A stretch of DNA of 36,712 bases from Planctomycetota bacterium (GCA_020851075.1 JADZDL010000239.1:1-36712), one strand, 5' to 3'. Counted from the stretch's first letter, positions 9,201 through 16,766 are shown. The notes: generated by a model from the sequence alone, not told the origin. A program made the numbers and translations.

Positions 9201-10061
9201 ATGCCAGGCTTCGATATCGCGCAGGAAGGCCGCCGAGCCACCCGGAACGGTGCGGATCACGCCGTCCGAGTCTTCTGGCTCAAGCACACCATCGTGGTTG
9301 TCGTCGGCGATGCCGTTGCGGCCATTCACGGCGGGCAACACACCCGAGTCGAGTGCCCACAACACGCGGCGATCCGTGACGAAGTGCTCCGTTTCCCCAG
9401 CTGGCACGCGCTGTGCCATATCGACGAGCTGTGCCACGGTCTTCGAGCGGATGTCGAACGACGCCGCCGGCGCCTGCCAACCTTCGACCGGAAAGTTCGT
9501 GCTGGTTACGTGGCACGGCGCGCAGGTCGCGGGATCGTTGTTGGGGAATGTCGGGCCGGGCAAAGGCCCTGCATGTGGTTGCGTCGAAGCCGCAAAAGCG
9601 AGCGTGCCGGTGACCTGCATGCTGTGGCACGTCATGCAGCGCGGGTGTCGGAACTTGCCCGCGAGCGACTGGCTGAACGCGGCCGGCTCGATGTCCTGGG
9701 CTGAGATGGCGGCAACGAAAATGTCCGCGACGCCATTCGTGTCGGTCGTCGTCTCGCGCGCCAGCGGGGTGCCCGCACCATCGCCATCGTCCGAACGAGC
9801 CGCCGTGGAAAATCCGAGTAGCACTACTTCGCGTGCAGCCGTAGTGCCGATGGCTGGCACGACCACACCGGCGATCGCGGGCTCGGCGATGGGATCGCTG
9901 GGGACGAGGCCCAGATCGAGGCCTACGGGCAGATTGGCGCTCGAGGTTGGCGCCGCAGGGGCACCCGGATTGCGTCGGTTCTTGCCAAGCCCCGAAGAGC
10001 AGGAGGCAAACCAGACGATGGCGCAGAACGTAGCAACTGCAAGGTGGGTGCGAGGGATCAT
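6252..10061 (-). CDS. Large lipoprotein: diheme cytochrome c-like region, propeller-like repeats, four PKD domains, DNRLRE domain
   Basis: The chosen start at 10061 (MIPRTHLAVA) places a lipobox at FASC (Cys21); an in-frame ATG at 10127 would bury it. The product is 1269 residues. Two CxxCH heme c motifs are visible: C142-M-T-C-H146 and C180-A-P-C-H184. The middle region (about 300-720) repeats FESxATDL followed by D-T/A-N-x-x-x-D-V/I-F/Y, resembling WD40/TolB-like propeller blades. Four PKD domains follow at about 725-1055, each with WAWDFDNDGN, a 252-bp exact period in DNA. Residues about 1060-1269 form a DNRLRE (CBM96-like) domain with LVEFDV, HRV and WGEGP motifs; a second copy occurs in the protein at 28342-29409. 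It is likely surface-exposed and possibly an electron-carrying or adhesive protein. No catalytic assignment is possible. Confidence 0.85.
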   Translation of the reverse strand: MIPRTHLAVATFCAIVWFASCSSGLGKNRRNPGAPAAPTSSANLPVGLDLGLVPSDPIAEPAIAGVVVPAIGTTAAREVVLLGFSTAARSDDGDGAGTPLARETTTDTNGVADIFVAAISAQDIEPAAFSQSLAGKFRHPRCMTCHSMQVTGTLAFAASTQPHAGPLPGPTFPNNDPATCAPCHVTSTNFPVEGWQAPAASFDIRSKTVAQLVDMAQRVPAGETEHFVTDRRVLWALDSGVLPAVNGRNGIADDNHDGVLEPEDSDGVIRTVPGGSAAFLRDIEAWHAAGDKVNNADAVLDVTLVSHAASTTNAANGTSTAPRLLWVPNPSFNPTSSSTAAATNPIGTLYVAFQSTATDLVGSDTNGAQDVFRAAVELRAEEDASGTPTAGALNLRAAGGSTILVSAQDGGTAVANGVSGRPSIGGAQGQLITFESLATDLVTAFTDTNGTSANDVYLRDTSINQTTLISHSVGNATTGGTGESAAPSIDATGVVVAFESAADDLIALDANSARDIYFARVDAGSPYTKVRASVTSTGAEGTGGDCSAASVYASGAGRVLVAFESAMTNLATVSAATNVFLFDSTTGHTTLLNQRVTPSATDAVSLGDGDARAPIVAPDGATVAFESDATNLDVLRTDSNRKTDVFLVEVGQLADGLVLPYRFSVSANEGGDGNGDSTRPVMGVFTDTSNFQVGFAAYSTTANNLGTSDSTSVMVTFLDETSGVIVNFTADTVRGPIPLTVQFTDQSSGNPTNWAWDFDNDGNVDSTEQNPTHIFTTAGTFTVKLVASNANTDSTKTVTDMIRALGPVVPSFTTSTVGGPAPLSVTFTDTSTEEPHTWAWDFDNDGNTDSTVQNPTHVYSTPGTYTVKLVATNEAGSATVTETNLITAFTQVAADFSGTPLSGLIPLQVDFTDLTTGDVASWAWDFDNDGNTDSTAQNPSHTYSTPGSFTVVLTATGPGGTDTETKVAYVVVSGPVVADFSASATREYDTTSIQFTDLSTGTISTWAWDFDNDGNTDSTAQNPTHTFSTPGTYSVKLSVSGTGGSDFELKSNFFVSVPSSVSVTLDAAKDTSIYSETTNHGNGASDQIVAGNAASLGAVQVGVRRALVEFDVAGTVPAGATILTSQLQLTNTFAPTNPTGAQTVAIHRVNTEWGEGPASGAIGGGVPAQTGDATWADSVLGTPWGTSGGDFEVTASASTSVNTVGAYTWTSATVITDTQLWLDTPGDNHGWIVRCPEVSGVRSAKVFGSRTFATGSSQPKLAITYRPAL
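6994..7803 (-). repeat. Four-copy PKD-coding repeat, exact 252-bp period
   Basis: The block beginning GGGTTCTG on the plus strand starts at 6994, 7246, 7498 and 7750, a spacing of exactly 252 bp (84 codons) each time. About 54 nt of each block is nearly identical, encoding WAWDFDNDGN plus DS.QNP.H. Sequence between the blocks has diverged, so the period is kept while the linkers drift. This indicates internal duplication of PKD modules within the lipoprotein gene. Confidence 0.9.
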
Positions 10062-10150
10062 GGGCAATGAGCGACCGACGAGTCGCCAGACGTTAGTCGA
10101 TGGAGGGGAGTCTGGCGACCATGGCATCGGGATGGTGGCGCTGGCTGGTC

Positions 10151-10168
10151 CGCTAGCCGATACTAGCG
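10151..10168. promoter_or_regulatory. Palindrome CGCTAG-N6-CTAGCG, candidate operator
   Basis: This perfect 6-bp inverted repeat with a 6-nt spacer lies 31 nt upstream of the ATG at 10200, in the 138-nt divergent gap between the cytochrome/PKD gene and the MORN-thioredoxin gene. It could bind a dimeric regulator of either gene. No regulator is identified. The assignment rests on symmetry and position only. Confidence 0.4.
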
Positions 10169-10199
10169 CAGCTCGATTTCCCCGAAACTAGACCAATCG

Positions 10200-11903
10200 A
10201 TGAAGATGACTTCGCGAGTCCTGCTGGCCGCCGGTGCCCTGACCCTCCTTGCTTCCTGCAAGGTCCTTGCGCGCCAGCTGGTGGTCGCCTACCGCGAATC
10301 GTGGGGCAATGGCACCACCAAGCGTGAGGGGCGTCTCGAAGACGGCATCCAGAGCGGCGATTGGACCTACTATTATGAGTCTGGCCAGCGGCGCGCGCGG
10401 GGGCAGTATGCCGACGATCATCAGATAGGTCCGTGGACCTATTATTATGAGAATGGTGTGGTGGAGTGGACGGGCGCTTTTGATCAGAAGGGCCGCCGCA
10501 CCGGTGAATGGAGCTTCCACTATCCCGACGAGACGCTGCGCGCGCGCGGGGCGTACGTGGAGGACTTCGAGGATGGTCCCTGGGAGTTCTTTGCCGCCGA
10601 TGGTTCGAGCGAACGCGCCGGCCAGTTTGACGCGGGCAAGCTGTCGGGGGCGTGGAAGTACGCCTATGCAGGCGGCAAGCCGAAGGCCGAGGGGCTGTGT
10701 CACCGCGGGCAGCGCATCGGCGCCTGGCAGATCTGGAACGAGGCCGGCGAAGCGACCGCGCAGGACTTTGGCCGGAAACCGGGCATCGAGATCGTGCGGG
10801 AAACGTGGCCGAATGGCTCGTTGCGGCGGCTCGGCGTGCTGCAAAACAAGGTTCCAGCGGGGCGTTGGACCAGTTGGAACGAGAACGGCACGCTGCGCTT
10901 CCAGTGCGGTTTCCAGGCGGGCCGAGTACAGGGAGTGTTTGTGATGCACGACGCCGACGGCGCCCAGGTGGCGCACGGCGTGGTGGCGGGCAACCAGTTC
11001 CTGGACGGTTCCGAGGCGATTGTCGCGGGCCAGCCGCGAGCGATCGTGCCGGGGCCGTTGCCCGTGGCGCCGCCAGCGGGCACGGATTGGGTTGCCGCCG
11101 CAGAACTCGCGACCATGGTGCCCGAGGCGGCCATTGCGACGTTGCTCGCCGAGGCCAGCCAGCCAGCCGAGCCTGTTGCGGTCGCTGTAACGGCGGCGGC
11201 TCCGACGCCAGCACCCGCCCCGGTGGCGGCGGTCGTGCAGCAGATCGAAGCACAGCCCGAACGTGTTCCCGCGCCAGTGCAGCCGGATCTCACCGTCACG
11301 CAGCGCGAGGAGATCGACAGCTACGTGCTCAACTACCTCGACGGCCCGAGCAAGACGCGCAAATCGCGCAAGAAGTACGGTCCCGCCGGCAGCGAAGAGA
11401 AAGCGAGTGGTCCTGGCCGCCGTTCGGAACTCGAGGGCAAACCACTGCCGATCGAAGTGTTCCAAGGAGTAGACGGCGCCGCGCTTGATATTACTCAATA
11501 TCGTGGCAAGAAGAGTGTGCTCGTGGTCGTGCTGCGTGGCTTCGTCGGTGAGGTTTGTGTGTATTGTGTAGCCCAGACGGAGGCGTTGGCTCAGTGTCGC
11601 GAACGCCTGGACTCGCTCGGCATCGAAGTCGTCGTGCTGTATCCGGGCGCGCGCGAAAACGAGGAGTCGTTTGAGAAGGCCTACGCGATGACGTTTGGCA
11701 AGGGCGCGCCGCCCTACCGCGTGTTCTATGATCCGGACCTTGAGTTCGTGAAGAAGCTCGGCATCGTCGGCGACCTTGCGTTCCCGTCGACGTTCATCGT
11801 CGACAAACAAGGCATCGTGCAGTACGCGTTTGTCGGCGAGCACCGCGCGGATCGGCCTGCGGCTAAGCGTCTCATCGAACTGATCGAGGGGATGAAGCAG
11901 TGA
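10200..11903 (+). CDS. Lipoprotein with MORN-like repeats fused to a thioredoxin/peroxiredoxin-fold domain
   Basis: The 567-residue precursor has a lipobox LLASC (Cys20). Residues about 40-270 hold around eight repeats of the YwqK/MORN-variant type (G-x-W-x-Y-Y-Y-E-x-G, e.g. GDWTYYYESG, GPWTYYYENG, GEWSFHY, GAWQIWNEAG). A Pro/Ala/Val-rich linker spans about 280-370. The C-terminal part (about 400-567) is an AhpC/TSA-like thioredoxin fold with VLVVVLRGF, a CVYC pair at 453-456, the VVVLYPG strand and cis-proline-like FPSTFIVD. The CxxC suggests redox exchange, while the canonical peroxiredoxin TxxC site is absent. The stop overlaps the downstream kinase start (GTGA), so the two are probably translationally coupled. 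Several stretches use A/T-ending codons (TAT-TAT near 10440; GATATTACTCAATAT near 11485) unlike their surroundings. Localisation is inferred from the lipobox. Confidence 0.8.
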   Translation: MKMTSRVLLAAGALTLLASCKVLARQLVVAYRESWGNGTTKREGRLEDGIQSGDWTYYYESGQRRARGQYADDHQIGPWTYYYENGVVEWTGAFDQKGRRTGEWSFHYPDETLRARGAYVEDFEDGPWEFFAADGSSERAGQFDAGKLSGAWKYAYAGGKPKAEGLCHRGQRIGAWQIWNEAGEATAQDFGRKPGIEIVRETWPNGSLRRLGVLQNKVPAGRWTSWNENGTLRFQCGFQAGRVQGVFVMHDADGAQVAHGVVAGNQFLDGSEAIVAGQPRAIVPGPLPVAPPAGTDWVAAAELATMVPEAAIATLLAEASQPAEPVAVAVTAAAPTPAPAPVAAVVQQIEAQPERVPAPVQPDLTVTQREEIDSYVLNYLDGPSKTRKSRKKYGPAGSEEKASGPGRRSELEGKPLPIEVFQGVDGAALDITQYRGKKSVLVVVLRGFVGEVCVYCVAQTEALAQCRERLDSLGIEVVVLYPGARENEESFEKAYAMTFGKGAPPYRVFYDPDLEFVKKLGIVGDLAFPSTFIVDKQGIVQYAFVGEHRADRPAAKRLIELIEGMKQ

Positions 11904-14203
11904 CCGGCCCAATCGATAGTACTGGCGATGGCAATGGCGACCAGTCCGATCTGGATCGCACGATGGCGTGGCAACCGCCGAAGCCGCCAGCGCCAACTCC
12001 GGCACCAGTGCCACCAGTGCCACCAAAACCCGATTTGCCGGTCATTGACGGCATCACCTTGCACGCCGAGATCGCGCGCGGCGGCATGGGTGTGGTCTAT
12101 CGTGGCCAACAGGACTTCCTCGATCGGCGGGTGGCCGTGAAGTTCCTCGCCATGGAACTGCGCAGTGATCAGTTCACGGCGCGGTTCCGGCGCGAAGCGA
12201 AGATCCTGGCCGGCATCAAACATCCCAACATCGTGGCGTGCCACGCCGCGGGCACCACCGAGAATGGCCAGTCCTATCTGGTGATGGAGTTTGTCGACGG
12301 GCCCAACCTGAAGTCGTGGATTGGCGGTAACGGCCCTTTGGCAGTGGTGCCCGCCTTGCGCATGACGAAGGCGTTGGCGAGCGCGCTTGGTCACGCATTC
12401 GAGCAAGGCGTCATTCACCGCGATGTGAAGCCTGAGAACATCCTGCTCGAAAGTGCAACGTCGACGCAGATCGACATGCAGTTTCCATTTGTGCCAAAGC
12501 TCGTCGATCTGGGCCTGGCGCGCATGACGCACGAGAGCGCCGACCTGGGCCTCACGTCACCTGGTTCGGTGATGGGCACGCCAGCGACGATGTCGCCGGA
12601 GCAATTTGATGATCCGGACGGCGTCGATTTCCGCTCGGATATCTATGGGCTGGGTTGTGTTCTTTATGAGATGTTGACGGGCCGGCCGGCGTTCACCGGC
12701 ACGCGCCTCAGCGACATCGTCGTGAAGAAGCGCGAGCCGATGGGCCCCAATCCTTGCGAGGCGATCGCGTGGATGCCGGACAACGTGGGTCGATTTGTGT
12801 CGACGCTGCTGGCCGCGGATCGCGACCAGCGGCCCCGCAGTTACGAAGTGTTGGCCGAACAGATCGACGCCCTCATCGTCGAGTGCCAGGCGTCGATGCC
12901 CGATGGCGGGTTGGCAAAGGCTGGTGGTTTGTGGGATGAGACGGCGTTGCCTGCAGGTGGTGGAAACGGCGGAACGGTGGTGGCACCGTCCGCAGGAACT
13001 CCACCTCGTGGCACCAAGGTCCCATCCAGCCAGACGGCCCCAGGTTTCCTGAAGACGGCCGAATTCGAGTTCCTGGCGGCAGGTGGTGGTGCGCAACCAA
13101 CCTCCGCCCCTGCATTCCGCGACGACGCCACGGTGCCCGTCGTCCCGCCCCAACCCGCCGCCGCCGCTCCTTCTGGAGCCCGCGCCGGCCGGATGGCGAT
13201 CCTCGCCTTGGCGGTGATTGCCGGGGTCGGTGTTGGCGTGTGGTTCATGAATCGCGGGGATGGTGGGAACAGTGGCACCTTGCCGCTGGTGGTGCCCGTT
13301 CCGGCCGAGAAGCCGGCGCCCCAACCGCCCAAGGTCGCCAATCTGGCGCCCGCGCAACCAACAATCGGCGGCGCGGAGACGATGGCGCTCAATCGCGCAA
13401 CCGCCTTCGTGGCGACGGCGACGGATCCCGATGGTGACAAGCTCGCGTACCGCTGGAGTTCGCCCCAGAGCCGTTTTGTCACGTTTGCGCCGCCGGACGC
13501 GGCGAGCACCGAGGTGCGCATTCTCGATGGTCTGCCGACCGAAGCCTTCACGATCGAAGTGGAGGTCAGCGATGGCAAGAATCCGGCGGTCAAGGCGACC
13601 AAGGTCGTGAAGATCGAGGAATACAAGCCGCGCCGACTGCTGGCCGGTTTCAAGGAACTCGATTCCGTGTGGCGCCTCGATGAGCCGCTGGCGTGGGTCC
13701 AGAACATGGAAGACGGCGCGGTCTCGTGCACGGCCGAGTCCGCGATGCGCACTGCCTCCCTGCCGCTTGGCAACGATGCCTACTGGCAGTTGGTCGGTCA
13801 GATCGAGGCGGGTCGATTCAATGCGCCGACCTTTGCGGAGGCCGGCCTGCGCATCGAATGCGGAGATGTTGGTTACACACTGCTTTGCAATCGCGCCGAG
13901 GCACAGGGCGCGAAGTGGTCGATCGAACTCGTGCGCGAGCAGCGAACCGACGGGGCGTGGAAGCGCGCTCCGCTGGAGGGCCAGGCGTTGCGCGTCGAGT
14001 GGACCGACGAAAACGATGACGGCCTCTTGGCGTTCTTCTCGATCAAGCGCCGTGAGAACGAGATCGCGGTGCAGATCGGCTGCCTTGAGACGCGCACGCT
14101 CAAGTCCTTGGTCGTCAAGGTACCGCCGGATTCGTCGGACCTGCAGGTCAGCCTGTTTGCGACCGGCGGCCGCGGCGTGTTCCGTGAGATGAAGTTCTTC
14201 TAG
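11900..14203 (+). CDS. Receptor-type Ser/Thr protein kinase (PknB-like) with extracytoplasmic sensor region
   Basis: The start is a GTG at 11900 overlapping the previous stop by four bases (767 residues). After a Pro-rich N-terminus (25-47) comes a kinase domain. The glycine loop is ARGGMGVVY (59-67), the ATP lysine K81, and the catalytic loop HRDVKPEN at 173-180. The metal-binding triad is D203-L-G rather than DFG, and the activation segment ends MSPEQ. A single membrane helix spans about 432-452. Outside are an Ig/PKD-like domain (NLAPAQPTIGG, DPDGDKLAYRW, VEVSDGKNP; about 480-575) and a C-terminal beta-rich domain (LLAGFKELDSVWRLDEP onward). All catalytic residues except the DFG phenylalanine are present, so it is probably active. 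Coupling to the MORN-thioredoxin lipoprotein suggests that protein or its ligand as a signal (inference). The gene ends tail-to-tail with the next one, overlapping by 4 nt. Confidence 0.9.
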   Translation: MTGPIDSTGDGNGDQSDLDRTMAWQPPKPPAPTPAPVPPVPPKPDLPVIDGITLHAEIARGGMGVVYRGQQDFLDRRVAVKFLAMELRSDQFTARFRREAKILAGIKHPNIVACHAAGTTENGQSYLVMEFVDGPNLKSWIGGNGPLAVVPALRMTKALASALGHAFEQGVIHRDVKPENILLESATSTQIDMQFPFVPKLVDLGLARMTHESADLGLTSPGSVMGTPATMSPEQFDDPDGVDFRSDIYGLGCVLYEMLTGRPAFTGTRLSDIVVKKREPMGPNPCEAIAWMPDNVGRFVSTLLAADRDQRPRSYEVLAEQIDALIVECQASMPDGGLAKAGGLWDETALPAGGGNGGTVVAPSAGTPPRGTKVPSSQTAPGFLKTAEFEFLAAGGGAQPTSAPAFRDDATVPVVPPQPAAAAPSGARAGRMAILALAVIAGVGVGVWFMNRGDGGNSGTLPLVVPVPAEKPAPQPPKVANLAPAQPTIGGAETMALNRATAFVATATDPDGDKLAYRWSSPQSRFVTFAPPDAASTEVRILDGLPTEAFTIEVEVSDGKNPAVKATKVVKIEEYKPRRLLAGFKELDSVWRLDEPLAWVQNMEDGAVSCTAESAMRTASLPLGNDAYWQLVGQIEAGRFNAPTFAEAGLRIECGDVGYTLLCNRAEAQGAKWSIELVREQRTDGAWKRAPLEGQALRVEWTDENDDGLLAFFSIKRRENEIAVQIGCLETRTLKSLVVKVPPDSSDLQVSLFATGGRGVFREMKFF

Positions 14204-15000
14204 AAGTGCCAGTTCACGCCGAGCGAGACCCAATACACATCGGAATCGATGCCAAGGTCGTCAAACCAGGTGTCGAGGGTTGAGTCGACGATTGTCGAGG
14301 CGTGCAGGCCAAGCTGCAGCGTGGTGCGATCATCCCAATCGTAGTTGAGCATTACCGAGCCACGCAGGTCGGCCCAACCACTTTGCTCCAAGCCATACAT
14401 CCACGCGGCCTGATCGCGACCCGCGTAGCCGATCGAGCCGTCGAGTTCGAGCTTGAAGCCCGAGCCGATGTCAAAGTCCTCCGTGAGCCCGGCGCGCGCG
14501 TAGAGGTCCTTCACTTCGTCGAAGTCGTAGTGAAGCGACACGTAGGGCGTGGTCTCCAGCACGTTGGCACTGGCGAGTAGGAACAACTCGTTGGTGCCGC
14601 CACGTTCCCCGTTGGTGAATTCCTGGCCATTGGGCAGGTTGTAGCTGTGAATGCCACCCCTCAAGGTGAGCCAGTCAAACTGGTGCTGGTAGTCGGCGAC
14701 CATCTCGATCTGCGTGAATCGGCCCGCATGGCCGTCGGGAAACCAGGCAGCTCCGGTATTGTCGTGGAGATCGATGCTGCCGTTGGCCGCGAACCCGAGC
14801 TGCCCGCCCGTGGATGCATCGAGGGCCACATCGAGATGGGGCTGCAGAACCGGTCGATTGACCAGCGTCATGCCGCGGTGCACGAAGCGCGACGCGCCGT
14901 CGATGCCAAAGTCGACTTCGGGTTTGGTGCCCTTGGGCACGATACACCCCGTAAGTGTGAGGCTGGCGAAGATCGATACTGAGGCGATGCGACGGAACAT
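14200..15000 (-). CDS. Outer-membrane beta-barrel lipoprotein, TorF-type putative porin
   Basis: The 266-residue precursor has the lipobox LTGC (Cys19). The mature part alternates polar and hydrophobic residues in short strands with aromatic girdles, and ends in WHF, a terminal phenylalanine typical of barrel proteins. The opening segment VDFGIDGASRFVHRGMTLVNRPVLQPHLDV matches the pattern of Gcw_chp/TorF putative porins (S-x-Y-x-x-R-G-x-S followed by PVVQ). It is predicted to sit in the outer membrane; the substrate is unknown. The lipobox on a barrel protein is unusual but recurs in the next two genes. The stop overlaps the convergent kinase stop by 4 nt, so no separate terminator can lie between them. 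Confidence 0.65.
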   Translation of the reverse strand: MFRRIASVSIFASLTLTGCIVPKGTKPEVDFGIDGASRFVHRGMTLVNRPVLQPHLDVALDASTGGQLGFAANGSIDLHDNTGAAWFPDGHAGRFTQIEMVADYQHQFDWLTLRGGIHSYNLPNGQEFTNGERGGTNELFLLASANVLETTPYVSLHYDFDEVKDLYARAGLTEDFDIGSGFKLELDGSIGYAGRDQAAWMYGLEQSGWADLRGSVMLNYDWDDRTTLQLGLHASTIVDSTLDTWFDDLGIDSDVYWVSLGVNWHF

Positions 15001-15147
15001 GCAGCTCCTGAGACGGGTTGACAGAGCGATGTGCTCCGTTGGCGGGGCCCCAGTGTCGAGGTCCCTGTTCTGCTTTGCAACCGTCGTTGCGATCCACTTG
15101 GCTCGCCAGCCAAACGGCCTGTGAATGTCGTACCCGTGAGCATCGAG
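15001..15147. other. Divergent promoter region between porin-like genes
   Basis: This 147-nt gap contains the upstream regions of the minus-strand TorF-like gene and the plus-strand barrel gene. The plus frame is open across it, but the peptide lacks a signal and reads as non-coding. I see no firm -35/-10 or operator. Confidence 0.3.
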
Positions 15148-15915
15148 ATGAAGCGAACCCTGATCCTGTTGTCGCTGGGCCTCTCCACCCTCTCCACCAG
15201 TTGTTCGACCGTTGGCGTCACCGGGCAGGTGGGTTACACGAACATGTCGGTTGGCGGCAACATGGCGCTCGCCTCGGGCACCGGCGGTGTGCCGTCGTCT
15301 GCCAATCAGGACGTTGGCTCAGCGTTTGGCCTCGGCGAAGGGCAGGGCTCGCCCTACCTGCGCGGCCAGATCGACTGTGGTGTGCCGGTGTTCACGGCTT
15401 CCGGCTTCCTGTTTGAGGAAGCGGGCAGCGGTGTGTTGAACGCGACCTTCGGTGGCCTGTCGGCATCCACACCAGTCAACTCGACCCTCGAGTTTGCCAA
15501 CCTGAAACTCAGCAGCACCTTCGACATCGATCTCGGCCCGGTGAAGGTCTCGCCTGGCCTGGGCCTGGACCTGTTCGACCTGCGCTTCAAGGCGACCGAG
15601 ACGACGTTGGGCAACAGCGAAGAGATCGACGAGCTCGTGCCGGTGCCGATGTTGTTCGTGCGTGGCGAAGCCGACCTGTTCCTGTGCTCGCTGGTTGCCG
15701 AAGCTGGCTACCTGCAGACGCCGGACATCAACGGAACCAAAGCGAGCTGTCTCGATCTCGAAGCGATGCTCGAATGGAGCCTGGCGCCCATGGTCCAGGT
15801 GTTTGCCGGGTATCGCCGGATCGACATCGACTGGCGCGGCGAAACGGACACCGAGAGCTACGACCTGAGCTTGACTGTGGACGGTTGGATGATCGGTGGC
15901 GGTCTGCGCTTCTGA
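15148..15915 (+). CDS. Outer-membrane beta-barrel lipoprotein, first of two tandem paralogs
   Basis: I use the ATG at 15148 (MKRTLILLSLGLS, lipobox STSC, Cys19), although the frame is open back to 15031; this gives 255 residues. Strand-turn-strand pattern, glycine-rich turns and the terminal GGGLRF indicate a small outer-membrane barrel. It aligns along its length with the next gene: GLGEGQGSPYLR against GLGSAEGSPYLR, GSGVLNATFGGLSAST against GSGVLAGDYGGIPAGS, and GWMIGGGLRF against GWFFGGGVRF. With the chosen starts both proteins are 255 residues and both have the lipobox cysteine at 19, which supports the starts. I do not recognise a named family. Confidence 0.7.
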   Translation: MKRTLILLSLGLSTLSTSCSTVGVTGQVGYTNMSVGGNMALASGTGGVPSSANQDVGSAFGLGEGQGSPYLRGQIDCGVPVFTASGFLFEEAGSGVLNATFGGLSASTPVNSTLEFANLKLSSTFDIDLGPVKVSPGLGLDLFDLRFKATETTLGNSEEIDELVPVPMLFVRGEADLFLCSLVAEAGYLQTPDINGTKASCLDLEAMLEWSLAPMVQVFAGYRRIDIDWRGETDTESYDLSLTVDGWMIGGGLRF

Positions 15916-15998
15916 GTCGATTGGCCCATGCGATCGGCTTCCTGGAGGCCGCGCGGAAGCCGCTGGCGCATCCGGCGTAGATCGGCGATGCTGTGGCG

Positions 15999-16766
15999 AT
16001 GAAGAAGTCGCAGACCACTCTGTTGGCCTCGGCCCTCGTGCTCCTCGCCTCTTGTGCCCCTGACACGTACCGCGTCGACGCCGGTGCGATGTTTGTGCAG
16101 TACCACGGCTCGATTGCGCTGCAGGACGCCGGTGGTTCGTTGGCACTCCACGAAGAACGGAACAGCCTCGAAAACCAGATGGGCCTCGGCAGCGCCGAAG
16201 GCTCGCCCTACCTCCGACTCCAGTGGGACCACGAAGCGCATCGGGTCCGCACGCATGGTTTTGGTATCGAGGCCGAGGGCAGTGGTGTGCTGGCCGGTGA
16301 CTACGGTGGCATTCCCGCCGGTTCTGCGGTGACCACGTCGCTGCGCTTCTTCTCGGTGGCCGCCAGCTACAGCTACGCACTGCTGCAGGAGCCGTCGTAT
16401 CGCGTTGGCGTCGGTGGACAGGTCGGCTTCGAATCGCTGTCGATCGCGGCGCGGTCTGCCGGTGGGCGCGAGTCCGTCGACACGACCGTGTTCGTGCCGA
16501 TGCCGTTCGCGGAAGCGGAGTTCTCGCCGATCGAATCCCTCACGATCGGCGCCAACGTGGGCTTGATGTCCGCAGACCTCGGGGACGGCAACGGCCGCTA
16601 CTGGGATGCCGAGGCGATGGCTCGGTTTCAGGCGACTGAGGATTTCGACCTCATCCTCGGCTACCGCTACCTGCTCATGGACGTCTACGGCACCGCTACC
16701 TCGCGCGACTTCGACGCGGACCTCGACATGCGCGGTTGGTTCTTTGGCGGCGGCGTTCGCTTCTGA
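15999..16766 (+). CDS. Outer-membrane beta-barrel lipoprotein, second of two tandem paralogs
   Basis: The ATG at 15999 (MKKSQTTLLAS, lipobox LASC, Cys19) gives 255 residues, equal to its upstream paralog; a GTG two codons earlier (15993) is possible. Features are an N-terminal lipoprotein signal, alternating beta strands (VAASYSYALL, RVGVGGQVGFESLSI, DFDLILGYRYLLMDVYG) and a terminal GGGVRF. It lies 83 nt after the paralog on the same strand, so a tandem duplication and common transcript are likely. Sequence identity is modest and concentrated in turns and the C-terminus, so the duplication is old. The function is unknown; a channel or structural role in the outer membrane is the inference. 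Confidence 0.7.
   Translation: MKKSQTTLLASALVLLASCAPDTYRVDAGAMFVQYHGSIALQDAGGSLALHEERNSLENQMGLGSAEGSPYLRLQWDHEAHRVRTHGFGIEAEGSGVLAGDYGGIPAGSAVTTSLRFFSVAASYSYALLQEPSYRVGVGGQVGFESLSIAARSAGGRESVDTTVFVPMPFAEAEFSPIESLTIGANVGLMSADLGDGNGRYWDAEAMARFQATEDFDLILGYRYLLMDVYGTATSRDFDADLDMRGWFFGGGVRF

Noticed and set aside
9623..9638. TGGCACG sequence resembling a -24 element
   Set aside because: It lies inside coding sequence as the reverse complement of a CxxCH heme motif, and the following GC is at the wrong distance.
7239..9704. Long plus-strand open frame of about 820 codons opposite the cytochrome/PKD gene
   Set aside because: It is the antisense shadow of a repetitive G+C-rich gene. It is Arg/Gly/His-rich, has no family motif, and the opposite strand encodes clear domains.
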